64,000 nucleotides of DNA, taken from positions 124,001 through 188,000 of the forward strand of contig WNNJ02000876.1 in assembly GCA_012934845.2 (NCBI GenBank), written 5' to 3'. The DNA is from Pomphorhynchus laevis. Lineage: Eukaryota > Acanthocephala > Palaeacanthocephala > Echinorhynchida > Pomphorhynchidae. The position numbers were made by a program, and so were the translations under genes. Positions 47,101 through 53,400 of the stretch are shown piece after piece (position 1 is the first letter of the stretch; each line of letters begins with the position of its first letter). The notes under the pieces are model-generated. The model did no database searches and was not told the DNA's origin. It saw only the letters and a program-made list of their open reading frames with translations.

Positions 47101-48329
47101 CAAATATAGACACGTACTCTAATACGTGCTATAGGCACGTATTAGAGTACGTGCCTATAGCACGTATTATACTCAGTTAGCTAATTTGATTCATAAGGCA
47201 CAGAAGATATTGCAAATTTATTTATAGTATGGAATCAAAGAAACTACAATTTATATTATTAATGCAGCTATATAGCAGCTATTAAATATTTGAATGGACC
47301 TTTTTCTCTAATAATAAAAATTGCCGTTTCTTTGATTCCATGCTATAAATAAATTACAATTGAATGAAACAAATGGATATTTTCAAACAGCGATTGTTAA
47401 TATTTCTTTTGGTAGACATGCCTAGTAAAGGAAAATAAGTAGGTAAATACGACATTCTTACATGGTCGACATGACCAGGGGGAGGAAGATAAGTTGACGG
47501 TGTTTTTACAGTTTCAACTGACATTTTAAGGCCAGTAAGTTCAGCTTTCAGTTCAGTAACTTCGGCAGAAAACATATGTGTTCACGGCGTCAGAGTATGG
47601 GCAAATAACTTTCTTCTCTAGAAATATAATTGGAATTAATATAGGCAACCAGACTTTGACCCATTAAGGCTACGATTCAGTCGATAACGGAATCATATGC
47701 TTTATTACTCCTTAGTCACTAATAATAGGTTGTTAATAACAAGTTGTTACTGTCAAGTCTGCATTGACAATAACAGCAAATGGTCGATTTCAACAAATGG
47801 TCATGATACGTTTGTATATCCAAAAGAATAATTATTTTTTAGCAACGTTCTGTAAAAAGATGTAACATTCTAGATTATCCCGGAATTATGGAAAATCATA
47901 AGAATTCATTGGAAACAGCGTAATGAGAAAATATAGTAAAGCCTAATAATAAAAATGCCGTTTTGGATGTCTTGTTTTTGCAATACCATTTTTACGTTTT
48001 ACTTAAAGGTGCTAAGAGATAAACTTTGTGTGTATTCAGTTATCAATATGAATTATTATACGAAACTGTAACAGCTTTAAAAAGAATATTTTCCATTTGC
48101 ATGTTTCTAAATGTTTTAACCGTTTTGGACATAACTGAACAAAATCAAAGGAATTTAATAAAAATATAAAATTTATATTTTATACAAACTGTTAGCTGAA
48201 TAATCATAAATCAGTAAAATACGATGACGAGCTTACCTTTACAACTTTCACATGTCAATAACCCGTAATGAAATCCACTAACTTTATCTCCACATACCGG
48301 ACAGAGTTCGTTGAATCCGTATTTGATAT
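13860..48329 (-). CDS. NR5A/FTZ-F1-type nuclear receptor (gene span, 7 exons seen)
   Basis: A DNA-binding, probably ligand- or cofactor-regulated transcription factor of the NR5 class. Exons, minus strand: 48237-48329, 41547-41687, 37412-38649, 23136-23288, 21455-21568, 19260-19413, 13860-14143 (stop). Together they give about 725 codons from the first zinc finger to the stop. Order: two C4 zinc fingers with P-box CESCKG; an FTZ-F1 box ([19 protein letters not shown]) that in NR5 proteins lets a monomer bind an extended half-site; a hinge of about 370 residues rich in Gln, Asn and Ser; and a ligand-binding domain ending in an AF-2-like LLAEMLN. Phases at successive junctions are compatible. 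The N-terminal A/B exons were not found. Introns are large and filled with transposons. One donor is non-canonical. The class call is firm; orthology to FTZ-F1 rather than a lineage-specific NR5 is inferred. Confidence 0.93.
14222..14543 (+). repeat. Inverted repeat, left arm (322 bp)
   Basis: Reverse complement of 18900-19221, with only a handful of differences visible. It begins AATGCCAATA and ends near AATTAGTCAATA. A long terminal inverted repeat of a Merlin-type element is the likeliest identity, since a Merlin transposase relic lies just inside. Confidence 0.92.
14763..15190 (-). pseudogene. Merlin (IS1016/ISXO2-like) transposase relic
   Basis: Minus-strand reading gives IDKACF (first catalytic Asp), [24 protein letters not shown], then [12 protein letters not shown] (second Asp) and [15 protein letters not shown]. 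These match the DDE domain of ISXO2/Merlin transposases, whose last block normally reads TQNIESFW with Glu as third catalytic residue; here Asp replaces it. The first half (15175 to about 14972) and second half (to 14763) are in different frames, so a frameshift lies near 14970. The N-terminal part of the protein is missing. It cannot be active. Confidence 0.85.
15191..15925. other. Unassigned intronic stretch, probably Merlin interior
   Basis: No coding signal. It lies between the Merlin relic and the tandem repeats and is probably the decayed interior of that element. Confidence 0.4.
15926..16311 (+). repeat. Tandem repeat unit, copy 1
   Basis: Begins GTCGGTTTCATATTTTCCTC and ends ACTTCACTA. 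A second, shorter copy begins just after the pogo element at 18235 and a third starts at 18503. The pogo transposon therefore inserted at the join of two units. Confidence 0.8.
16347..16747 (-). pseudogene. OTU-like domain fused to pogo transposase
   Basis: After the transposase the reading gives [15 protein letters not shown], then [46 protein letters not shown] and finally SDFFMIKN. This tracks the OTU cysteine-protease fold (family: DGNC.FRA.., ..IR..., ...W/A.E.EI.A.a..+...I.+Y, ..HF..+). The nucleophile Cys of DGNC is Ser here, and the catalytic His position is Phe, so it would be a non-catalytic OTU. The frame joins the transposase through a T7 run at about 16735-16741 that is one base too long, a +1 shift. 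OTU domains in DNA transposons of this type are not familiar to me. The identification is by eye but rests on about 110 residues. Confidence 0.7.
16735..18102 (-). pseudogene. pogo/Tigger transposase
   Basis: A single frame from the ATG at 18102, interrupted by one in-frame TAA near 17467-17469, about 456 codons. An N-terminal CENP-B/psq-type helix-turn-helix covers about residues 10-60 ([12 protein letters not shown]...[18 protein letters not shown]). The DDE domain has [10 protein letters not shown] (first Asp), [10 protein letters not shown] (second Asp) and [17 protein letters not shown] (third Asp), the DDD triad expected of pogo. Codon use and base composition are less AT-extreme than the surroundings. 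The frame runs directly into the OTU-like domain after DGNSFF. It would catalyse cut-and-paste transposition if intact. Confidence 0.92.
18235..18560 (+). repeat. Tandem repeat unit, copies 2 and 3 (partial)
   Basis: 18235-18502 repeats the 15926-16311 unit with deletions; 18503 restarts the same unit (TCGATTTTATATTATCCTC) and is truncated by about 18545. The function is unknown. Confidence 0.75.
18900..19221 (-). repeat. Inverted repeat, right arm (322 bp)
   Basis: Reverse complement of 14222-14543. Its outer end is 38 bp from the receptor splice donor at 19259. Confidence 0.92.
19260..19413 (-). CDS. NR5 receptor exon (LBD helices 6-8)
   Basis: A strong polypyrimidine acceptor (TTTTTGTTTTAG) precedes 19413; the donor is CAG|GTACTT at 19259. 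The translation starts [16 protein letters not shown] and continues [18 protein letters not shown] and [13 protein letters not shown]. The NR LBD helix 8 pattern (LK..ILF.PD) is plain, and SNQIVNL aligns with NR5 NGQVFNL. The exon starts in phase 0 and ends in phase 1, matching both neighbours. Confidence 0.92.
19414..21454. other. Receptor intron with repeats
   Basis: Contains a short plus-strand open frame at 19977-20102 after a good acceptor (TTCCTATATCCAG), unrecognised and no longer than chance allows, and the repeats at 20484-21100. Confidence 0.6.
20484..21100 (+). repeat. Interspersed composite repeat, 2-3 units
   Basis: The block beginning ATTTATTTCGTGGTGCTGAC occurs at about 20488, 20704 and 21058. 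A second block, AGTACAAGCTACAGATGAGT with flanks of about 90 bp, occurs at about 20569-20670 and 20930-21035. The units are imperfect and interleaved. There is no coding signal and no clear terminal repeats; SINE-like or MITE-like origin is possible. Confidence 0.75.
21455..21568 (-). CDS. NR5 receptor exon (LBD helices 4-5)
   Basis: The acceptor TATACTATTTAG precedes 21568; the donor is ATC|GTGAGT at 21454. 38 codons, both ends phase 0. The translation begins [19 protein letters not shown], the nuclear-receptor signature of helices 4-5 (family: DDQ..LL...W...L.LD), and ends [11 protein letters not shown], comparable to FTZ-F1 HNGLPDE. Confidence 0.94.
21569..23135. other. Receptor intron, no other feature
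   Basis: An intron between two ligand-binding-domain exons. A GC-rich 7-bp hairpin (GCGCTCC/GGAGCGC) sits at about 21632-21651. The remainder is AT-rich and unassigned. Confidence 0.5.
23136..23288 (-). CDS. NR5 receptor exon (LBD helices 2-3)
   Basis: Acceptor AACAATTAAG precedes 23288 (weak pyrimidine tract). The reading passes through [12 protein letters not shown] to [18 protein letters not shown], the classic helix-3 pattern (family: ..iVeWAR...FF.eLk), and must continue directly into IDDQ of the next exon. At that point the DNA reads CTTAAG followed by TTAAGTATG, where GTAAGTATG would be the canonical donor. Reading on to GTATTT at 23120 instead would keep the phase and add five residues. 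The coding identity is secure; the exact 3' border is not. Confidence 0.88.
24277..24309. repeat. Perfect 14-bp hairpin
   Basis: Arms 24277-24290 and 24296-24309 are exact complements around a 5-nt loop. Confidence 0.85.
24533..24617 (+). repeat. 85-bp direct repeat, copy 1
   Basis: Repeated almost exactly at 25250-25335. The block ends AAGACCAAATCACA. Its origin is unknown. Confidence 0.85.
24625..24664. repeat. Perfect 18-bp hairpin
   Basis: Arms 24625-24642 and 24647-24664 are exact complements, with a 4-nt loop (GTCA). It sits immediately after the 85-bp direct repeat copy 1. Confidence 0.9.
25250..25335 (+). repeat. 85-bp direct repeat, copy 2
   Basis: Copy of 24533-24617. Confidence 0.85.
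26720..26860. repeat. Foldback element with hammerhead-like cores
   Basis: Outer arms (TTTATTTGATATTTC at about 26728 and GAAATATCAAATAAA at about 26834) are inverted. Inside the right arm is CTGAAGA (26810-26816), a T, a GCTAA/TTAGC stem and GAAA (26834-26837); an inverted, slightly decayed copy of the same motif lies in the left arm. Similar motifs occur at 34600, 35140, 41097 and 45304. Confidence 0.7.
27850..27948. repeat. AT palindromic tandem repeat
   Basis: Tandem copies of a roughly 34-bp unit made of ATATCATATA/TATATGATAT, each itself palindromic, so the tract can form alternative hairpins. Confidence 0.85.
28438..30945 (-). mobile_element. AP-endonuclease LINE (broken), near full ORF2 length
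   Basis: Minus-strand order: [13 protein letters not shown] and [10 protein letters not shown] (30828-30640, endonuclease start), an endonuclease body with [17 protein letters not shown] and SHDLIRL (30667-29978), then [20 protein letters not shown] (about 29565), VFLDFSAA (about 29305), [14 protein letters not shown] and VVYADDT (29150-29020), and a C-terminal domain to about 28560. The GC content is far above the surroundings, indicating recent arrival. The pieces lie in at least three frames, so several frameshifts separate them. Clade is uncertain; an AP endonuclease excludes R2-like clades. Confidence 0.9.
30929..30959. repeat. Perfect 13-bp hairpin
   Basis: Arms 30929-30941 and 30947-30959 with a 5-nt loop, exactly at the upstream edge of the LINE. 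Its position may mark the insertion junction. Confidence 0.8.
31535..31857 (-). pseudogene. Retroelement ORF C-terminal fragment
   Basis: Minus strand, from 31857: [38 protein letters not shown] and [13 protein letters not shown], then after a one-base frame change [15 protein letters not shown]. This resembles the C-terminal domain found after the reverse transcriptase in many animal LINE-type polyproteins (family memory: ...F.P.avET.G..G..., ..RIS.A.QRGNA). It is an isolated fragment with a GC content well above its surroundings. Confidence 0.6.
31858..33885. other. Receptor intron, gene-free
   Basis: AT-rich. The 98-codon minus-strand frame at 33199-33495 was considered as a receptor exon and rejected. 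Nothing else is recognised. Confidence 0.5.
33886..33972. repeat. Small foldback element
   Basis: Arms around AACGTGAGTGAAAAAGTTT and AAACCTTTTCACTAACTTT are inverted around a less AT-rich centre that includes CCCAACGACCTTGCGG. About 87 bp in all; MITE-like. Confidence 0.6.
34575..35215. mobile_element. Inverted-repeat element with hammerhead-like ends
   Basis: The left end (GGATCAATAAACACTAATTT at about 34588) and right end (ending ATTAATGTTTATTTATACTCC) are diverged inverted repeats of about 60 bp. Each contains the CTG..GATGG...GCAGC...GAAATAT motif seen in the other foldback elements. The interior shows no convincing coding. A Penelope-type or non-autonomous origin is possible. Confidence 0.5.
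35216..36339. other. Receptor intron, gene-free
   Basis: I see nothing recognisable in this AT-rich stretch. Confidence 0.5.
36340..36850 (+). mobile_element. Fragments of the AT-rich RT family
   Basis: 36340-36410 matches the QNHLNNLIDTYF-coding block and 36733-36835 the IYP.SLIL...[10 protein letters not shown] block, in scrambled order. A 13-bp perfect hairpin (36415-36427 / 36431-36443) lies between them. Confidence 0.6.
37195..37330. other. Unassigned GC-richer island
   Basis: About 135 bp with much higher GC than its surroundings. The minus strand is open in two frames; one reads [18 protein letters not shown]. No family recognised. It lies in the intron just after the 1.2-kb receptor exon and could be a transposon fragment. 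Confidence 0.4.
37412..38649 (-). CDS. NR5 receptor exon (FTZ-F1 box, hinge, start of LBD)
   Basis: Acceptor CGATTGTAG precedes 38649 and donor AAG|GTAACA follows 37412; 1,238 bp. The first residues, [18 protein letters not shown], are the T/A-box and FTZ-F1 box unique to NR5-type receptors. Then comes a hinge of about 370 residues of low complexity, dominated by Gln, Asn, Ser and His, with two possible proline/serine phosphorylation clusters ([10 protein letters not shown]). The end, [19 protein letters not shown], fits helix 1 of the ligand-binding domain. The hinge is several times longer than in typical NR5 proteins. Confidence 0.95.
38650..41074. other. Receptor intron, AT-rich
   Basis: No gene. 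38855-38990 is an AT simple repeat (ATAAATAAATATAAAA-type), and 40095-40275 is made of TATAAT/AATATA short repeats. Confidence 0.6.
41060..41190. repeat. Foldback element with hammerhead-like core
   Basis: Arms TAATAAATAATTATTGGAGCT (about 41069) and AGCTCCAATAATTATTTATTA (about 41155) are inverted, followed inward by matching TTGATC / GATCAA-like sequence. Between them lies TGAAGA-T-GCTAAC-AGTA-GTTAGC-GAAAT (41098-41127). Confidence 0.75.
41191..41546. other. Receptor intron, right end
   Basis: No feature is recognised in this AT-rich stretch next to the second-zinc-finger exon. Confidence 0.5.
41547..41687 (-). CDS. NR5 receptor exon (second zinc finger)
   Basis: Acceptor TTAATGACAG precedes 41687 and donor GAAG|GTAAGT follows 41547. 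Begins [15 protein letters not shown] and contains the four cysteines of the second C4 finger (C-x5-C-x9-C-x2-C), ending [21 protein letters not shown] and GMKLEAVR are NR5 hallmarks. Phase 1 on both sides, joining exactly to the neighbouring exons. Confidence 0.96.
42380..42640 (-). mobile_element. Fragments of the AT-rich RT family
   Basis: Short minus-orientation blocks matching the TATGGTATGAATG..CATGCAAAAATATG and TCATCTTTACGATATAAAT sequences of the other copies. Confidence 0.5.
43100..43850 (+). repeat. Tandem repeat of a roughly 302-310-bp unit, 2.5 copies
   Basis: The anchor CTCTGCATCCAGTAGTGG occurs at 43114, 43416 and 43726. Each unit also contains CATTTTCTCGTCAAATACAA and GTGAAGCGTGTAATAAATAT; the third unit is cut at about 43840. 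The start of each unit is homologous to the right half of the foldback element at 4311-4495. Confidence 0.9.
44190..45075 (+). mobile_element. AT-rich RT family copy
   Basis: Includes [12 protein letters not shown] (44345-44385), [13 protein letters not shown] (44457-44495, the Y.DD catalytic block), [12 protein letters not shown], the thumb region in pieces and the 3' module (44930-45070). This is the clearest catalytic block of the family in the window. The copy is broken and partly rearranged. Confidence 0.75.
45304..45331 (+). other. Hammerhead-like core motif
   Basis: CTGATGA (45304-45310), one extra T, perfect stem GATAGC-AAGA-GCTATC (45312-45327), then GAAA (45328-45331). This is the order of a hammerhead ribozyme core with one additional base before stem II. 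Stems I and III and the cleavage site were not identified. Confidence 0.4.
46030..46195 (+). repeat. Roughly 50-bp tandem repeat
   Basis: About two full copies and a degenerate third of a unit containing AATCGATCATCAA and GGGACTTGATTCTTGGACTG. Confidence 0.85.
47111..47167. repeat. Overlapping perfect inverted repeats (alternative cruciforms)
   Basis: Arms 47111-47129 / 47135-47153 (19 bp, exact) overlap arms 47122-47141 / 47148-47167 (20 bp, exact). Only one of the two hairpins can form at a time. There is no flanking transposon structure. Confidence 0.9.
47213..47358. repeat. Foldback element
   Basis: ATTTATTTATAGTATGGAATC (about 47218) is inverted as GATTCCATGCTATAAATAAAT (about 47335), separated by about 95 bp. 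MITE-like. Confidence 0.75.
48237..48329 (-). CDS. NR5 receptor exon (first zinc finger)
   Basis: Donor AAAG|GTAAGC follows 48237. Contains [18 protein letters not shown] then TCESCKG, the first C4 finger and the P-box (CESCKG) that reads the AGGTCA half-site. The upstream border is set at the acceptor AAATTTAG because an in-frame TGA lies a little further upstream; this acceptor is pyrimidine-poor, so the start is less certain than the donor. No exon for the N-terminal region was found between here and the end of the window. Confidence 0.93.
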
Positions 48330-48404
48330 CTAAATTTGCATTTGCTTTACGTAATCATGCTGATCCTCAAAAATAATTAATCTAGAGCTGGTTTAATCAT
48401 GGTT

Positions 48405-48590
48405 AATAATAATTTATTTAAAGTGGCAAATGCGTGCCAGCTGCACACTTACAAGTCCACTAACTAACAAAAACAGCAAAAGTCAAGAAGATAAATTAGT
48501 TAAATTGTTTAAATGTGATCGGATTTGGCGTTTGAAGCACAGCAATGAGGTTGATCGGCGTATATTAATGGACAGTCATCATAATAATGA
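48405..48590 (-). repeat. Interspersed repeat with CR1-type 3' tail (copy 1)
   Basis: A block of about 180 bp repeated at 49470-49650. On the minus strand it ends with a GCTGGCACGCATTTGCCAC tail and AAATAAAT, the same tail that closes the CR1-like LINEs at 50640-50705 and 57740-57815. It is either a SINE sharing that LINE's tail or a 3' fragment. Confidence 0.7.
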
Positions 48591-49300
48591 TAAACACCGG
48601 TAAATTCTTGTAATAAGATTTTATTCAGATAACTGATTATATTCTTAACACTGATGTTATCACCAATATTTTGAACGAATAAGTTAAAAAGTATATCTTC
48701 TAAACACTTGGTTTTTTATTATAGCAGTTGGCAATCAAAACATGGTTTTAGAATTCAACATTTATTTTAAACTTTTTATAGTTTATTTCTAAATATTTAT
48801 GTTGTTCTAAATTAATCAAAAGCAATTTAAAATAATTAAATTTATGCAATTAATCAATAATATTCAATATATAATAAATTGTTATTAATAATTATTAATA
48901 TATTATTGTATTGATTATATTAACACAACATTAGTAAAAATCAAAAACAGGTCGATCCCAATAAAAATATTGGGATACTAAAACTTCGAGATTAATGTAG
49001 ACAATTAGCACGTCCGACAAAACGCCATTTATTTTAAAATGTTTATCTCAATTTAATTTCAGTTAAAACTAAAGTAAAAACATACTTCGGGTTTTAATTA
49101 GAAAGTTTCGCATGCAGATTATTAAAATCACGAGAGTGGAAAAAATGAGGGTTTGCTAATATATATGGTACATGATTCCACCTTGTCAAGAAAATTACTA
49201 CGGTGTGTTAAAACTTTGGTAGTACTGATACGATTCGCTTAAAAAATTGTCGACCAACTATCTTAAGTCTCGCCAAAAAAGCTAAGTTATAGCTAAGCTA
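48591..49300. other. Gene-free stretch
   Basis: AT-rich, with no recognised feature. Confidence 0.5.
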
Positions 49301-49301
49301 A

Positions 49302-49370
49302 GTTATACGAATAACAAAGCAGTGTAAAAAAACTCGGGAACCTGGGATCGTTCAGCCCGTCCGTAGCGTC
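49302..49370 (+). repeat. Inverted repeat, left arm, flanking Penelope-like region
   Basis: Reverse complement of 52598-52663 (CTACGGGCTGAACGATCCC and CACTGCTTTGTTATTCGTAT blocks). Penelope-like elements often carry inverted terminal sequences, so this may be that element's other end. Confidence 0.85.
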
Positions 49371-49469
49371 TGAGGGCATAATATTCACGAATTAATTTGT
49401 TAATAATTGTATTCGAAGACACAAAAATGGGTCTCTCAAAATAATTAGTCGAAAAAAGAAAGACTTGGA

Positions 49470-49650
49470 ATAATAAGAATTTATTTAACGTAGCAAATGC
49501 GTTCCAGCGACACGCTTACAAGTCCACTAACTAACAAAAAACACAGCAAAAGACATACAGTTAAATAAGTTAAATTGTTTAAATGACATCGGATTTGGCG
49601 TTTGAAGCATGACATTGAGGTTGATTGGCGTATATGAACGAGTATATGAA
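49470..49650 (-). repeat. Interspersed repeat with CR1-type 3' tail (copy 2)
   Basis: Homologous to 48405-48590, including TCGGATTTGGCGTTTGAAGC and the LINE-like tail. Confidence 0.7.
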
Positions 49651-49659
49651 CTAGTATGT

Positions 49660-50707
49660 CTGTTCTAATTCATCATCATCCCTCCCATTCCTATTTTTTG
49701 CGGGGTCCTACAAGGTTCAGTCCTAGGTCCCCTGCTTTTCTCTCTTCTGCTTGGCGATCTCTCTCCGTTTATCAAACCTTACTCCTTTAACGTCATGCAA
49801 TACGCCGATGACATTCTAATCTATGCTCATGCACCCGCACATCGCATACACGATATCGGCATTTCTGCCTCCAACTGTCTTTCTTCTATCTACAAACGTC
49901 TCTCCAATCTCCATCTCGTTCTAAACCCCGAAAAGTCCAAAATAATGTGGATCCTCCCCTGTAAACCAAACATATCTCCTCCCACTGTATATTTTGCCTC
50001 ATCGATCATCCCCATAGTCCACAATCTCACTTTCTTAGGCTTCCATTTCAATGATCACCTTTCCCTTAAACCCTTCGTCCGTGACAAGGTCCGCTCATCT
50101 AACTTAATTCTCCGTGACATCCGCCGTATCCGCCCCCTTATCGACTTCCGTTCTTGTATGTCTCTTCTTTCATCGCTTCTTTTCCCTAAAATCGATTACT
50201 GCCTTAGCCTTTTCGCCAATTCTCCAAAATCCATCATCCTACCCCTACAACGAATAATCAACACCGCCGTTCGAGTGCTCTTTCGTCTCCGTCGCTTCGA
50301 CCACACATCCACATATTTTGCCCAACTCTCCTGGCCCACCATCCACATCCGCATCAAACTCCGCCTTCTTCTCGTTACCTTTCGTCTCATCGCTGTCGGC
50401 TCCCCATCGTTCATCAACCTTCCTTTCTTAGACGATACTCGCCCCACCTCGCTATCGCTTCGTTCCTGTCATACCCTCTCACTCCACGTTCCTAATTACT
50501 CCAACAACTACGGTCTCCGATCCTTCCTCGTCGCCGCCTCACTCGCCTGGAATCAACTCCCTCTCGACGTCCGCCGCGCCCCCTCCTTTATCACATTCAA
50601 ACACCTCCTCCGTTCACACCTTCTCGACACCTGATTCAGTCTTGTTTTGTTGTGGTCATGTAAGCGTGCGCTGGCACGTATTTGCCACGTTAAAATAAAT
50701 CCTTTTT
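49660..50707 (+). mobile_element. CR1/L2-like LINE, 5'-truncated, RT open to its stop
   Basis: Reads GVLQGSVLGPLLFSLLLGD, then MQYADDILIY at 49795 and an uninterrupted frame of 279 codons to TGA at 50634. Further blocks: LNPEKSKIMW, NLTFLGFHF, IDYCLSLFANSP, PLQRIINTAVRVL, VAASLAWNQLPLDVR, APSFITFK. These follow the order of CR1/L2 reverse transcriptases after the catalytic Y.DD. The tail GTGGTCATGTAAGCGTGCGC...AAATAAAT ends near 50707. GC content is far above the surroundings. Endonuclease and N-terminal RT are missing. Confidence 0.93.
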
Positions 50708-50819
50708 TACTCAACTGGGGACCCAATTTTGTTCCTTCAAAAGCAATCAGCACGATCGACATAAGATGTGGCACATAAATTTTGGTAACTAGTCTACCAC
50801 CAGAAGCAATGGGAGGTGT

Positions 50820-52550
50820 AGCCGCATATAACATACTTGCACTCCATATAGAAGATAAGCACAGGTCGAACCTAGACTATAAACTTTCATAGACATTCAT
50901 AAACCTAAAAAAGAACAGCGATATAACAGAATGTCGGTCGGACAAAAGTCAAGCACAGGTCGTAATAGACTCAATTGAGTATACGGCTTACGATGAGGTC
51001 TTACTGAGTACTCTAAAATTTCGTGAATTAAATGATACAACTAAACAACGCGAAAGATATATCAACTGTGAACTGAAACCATTAAAATCGCGGGGTAAGA
51101 TTGAAGATAGTTTATTTCAAAAATTCCAGGCAGAGAATACATCATTGGGCTTTATGTGCATTTTATCGAAGATCCACATATCTAAACTCAATATGAGACC
51201 AGTGATAGTTTCGTACATGTGTTTCAACCATACCTTAGCCAAATTTATAAACAATCAAATTAAAAACTAAAGAAAAGAGTCATTTATATTTAAAAAATGC
51301 ATATGGACGTCAAAGTCAGCATTCACTTTCAATAATAAAATAACCGAGGAAACTGAAGGGTGACGATAGGGTTTTCCGCATGGCCCATCACTTAACGAAT
51401 TTATACATGACTAAATGGGAAGAAATTTACTAGTATCTCCCGAACCTATGACACTTGTGGCGATATGTCAACGACGTGCTTGCTGTATTTGACAAAGGCC
51501 CAGAAGCGTTTGATGTAAGAACGATGCTCACTTGGAAATATGCACTAATAAAATGGACAGTGACGTACGAAAATCAGCAGAGTGGCATTAGCCTTTTGGA
51601 AGTTCAAGTTTATAGACATGGACGCTCAATACACACGATGGTATATAAAAAACATCTCATACTGTAAGTACTACTCCTTGGTCATCTCATAACCCCATCC
51701 ATTATAAGATATATGCCGCTACAGCATTTTTTCAAAGAGGTCGATTATTCTGTAGTAATATCTAAACCAAACGCGCTGAATGCGACACGATTCGGAAGAT
51801 GCTAGGTAACTGTAATATCCAAAATGGGCGATTGAAAAGGCGTATAAGAAATCACATTGTTCTCGTAGTACAAATACCTACCACCTCGGACAACATGCCT
51901 AAACGGCATATTAGCTCTTGCTATATCAACGACTTTCTCACGAATAAACTAGAGAGAACTATAAATTTGACAAGCAGCTTAATGTTCACTACAAGAGAGG
52001 TGCCACTCTTGTAGGGATTTTCAAACGCAAACCTCACATTCAAGATAGTAGCGTCGTGTATGATATACCTTGTGCTAATTGTAATAGAACATATGTTGGT
52101 CACACCAAGCAAGGTCTTGCCAAGAGAATCTACCAACAAAAGTATGGTTTAAAACGACATGACACGTCGTCGGCCCTATTTAATCACGTTATCTTCACCG
52201 ATCATAGGATTGCGTTTGAGAATGCGACAACGATAAGAAGAGAACACGGGATAATCACATATTGGTACTTGAGTCGATATACATAAATAACAGCGAGACT
52301 ATAGAGGAAAAATAAATCGATCTACCAAGAAAAGTACGGTTTAAAACGACATGACACGTCGTCGGCCCTATTTAATCACGTCATCTTCACCGATCATGGG
52401 ATCGCGTTTGAGAATGCGACAATGATAATAAGAGAACATAGGATAAATTACATATTGGTACTTGAGTCGATATACATAAATAACAGCGAGACTATGGAGG
52501 AAAAATAAATCGATCTAGAACCTCAAATTTTCCTCTTTAAATGTTAGCGC
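50820..52550 (+). mobile_element. Penelope-like retroelement (RT plus GIY-YIG), broken
   Basis: Reverse-transcriptase blocks: KFRELNDTTKQRERYINCEL (about 51018), LSKIHISKLNMRPVIVS (about 51160), FINNQIKN, then WRYVNDVLAVFDKG (51455, the YVDD-type catalytic site) and GISLLEVQVYRHG. The GIY-YIG endonuclease follows. This domain pair and order define Penelope-like elements. The copy is interrupted several times. 52126-52320 is followed by a tandem copy at 52321-52515. Confidence 0.88.
52056..52286 (+). mobile_element. GIY-YIG endonuclease domain of the Penelope-like element
   Basis: VYDIPCANCNRTYVGHTKQG is the GIY-YIG start (family: Y.I.C..C...YIG.T...L..R), followed by RIYQQKYGLKRHDTSSALFN and HVIFTDHRIAFENATTIRRE, the His-containing second half common to Penelope-like elements. 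In the retroelement it nicks target DNA for primed reverse transcription. Confidence 0.88.
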
Positions 52551-53400
52551 ATGTACGACAAAGATACTCAGGGAGATGTTGAGGTCTACTCCACCTACGG
52601 GCTGAACGATCCCGGGTTCCCGAGTTTTTTACACTGCTTTGTTATTCGTATAACTTGTGTACTACCTGTAATTTGTAATATTATAATAATATTACAAAAT
52701 TATAATAATATTACATAATATAATTATTAAATAATATTACAATATTATAATAATTTATAATATTGTAATTTCAGATCTTTTGAAGAGTGCTGCTCGGACC
52801 GCCGAAATATTGGTTGAAAGAAAAGCAATTTGTGTATTTTTCTAGTGGATGACTCGCCATATAAAGATAAAATCTTATATAATTATTTATAATTTATCAT
52901 TAGTTATCTTTATTTTAAATTTATATATAGTCTAAAATAGGTAGGCTCAGTTAACTGATCTGATTGATCCAGGATTAATTTTTAAATGAAACATTATTGA
53001 AATAAAAAAAACAAAGTTCACTTGAATCTAACATCTTTGATTCAAATGCACTTTAACTTTTTCATCGACGGACTGTATAAAATAGCTTGAATTTGCTGGC
53101 AATACTGAGGGTAAGTGTAATGATGAAGTGATCGGAGATACCTTGATCGCATATTTAGCAGGAGTAAGGGAAAATTAAAGAGAAACTTAATATATCAAAG
53201 TTCCACCAAGGACATGTGTGGTTTTGGATGATACTGTATTATAGTTGTAGTAGTAAAAATAGAAACAAGTTTTAAGTGTCTGGGTGAGGAGAGCGGTTGA
53301 TACAAATATAAAAATTGCAACGAACAAGACATGGATTTGCTGGCGGAGATGAGTTATAACGTTATATTATAGCGAGTTTGATGGGCAAGGGTGGATCTAT
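52551..53400. other. Element flank and gene-free stretch
   Basis: 52598-52663 is the right arm of the inverted repeat with 49302-49370. 52680-52770 is an AATATTATAAT-type simple repeat. 52780-52818 resembles the hammerhead-like motif weakly. The remainder is unassigned. Confidence 0.6.

Larger units (their letters stand above)
41688..48236. other. Receptor intron, 6.5 kb, repeat-rich
   Basis: The intron between the two zinc-finger exons. Contains the repeats and RT-family copy listed separately. A roughly 87-bp block at 42285-42371 is repeated at 42865-42951. The parts at 45340-46020 and 46200-47100 hold no feature I can name. Confidence 0.7.

Noticed and set aside
46930-47575. Two minus-strand open segments (near 47468-47575 with a GTAAGA donor, and near 46937-47062) as exons of a nested gene
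   Set aside because: Splice phases do not match, no family is recognised, and both are short.
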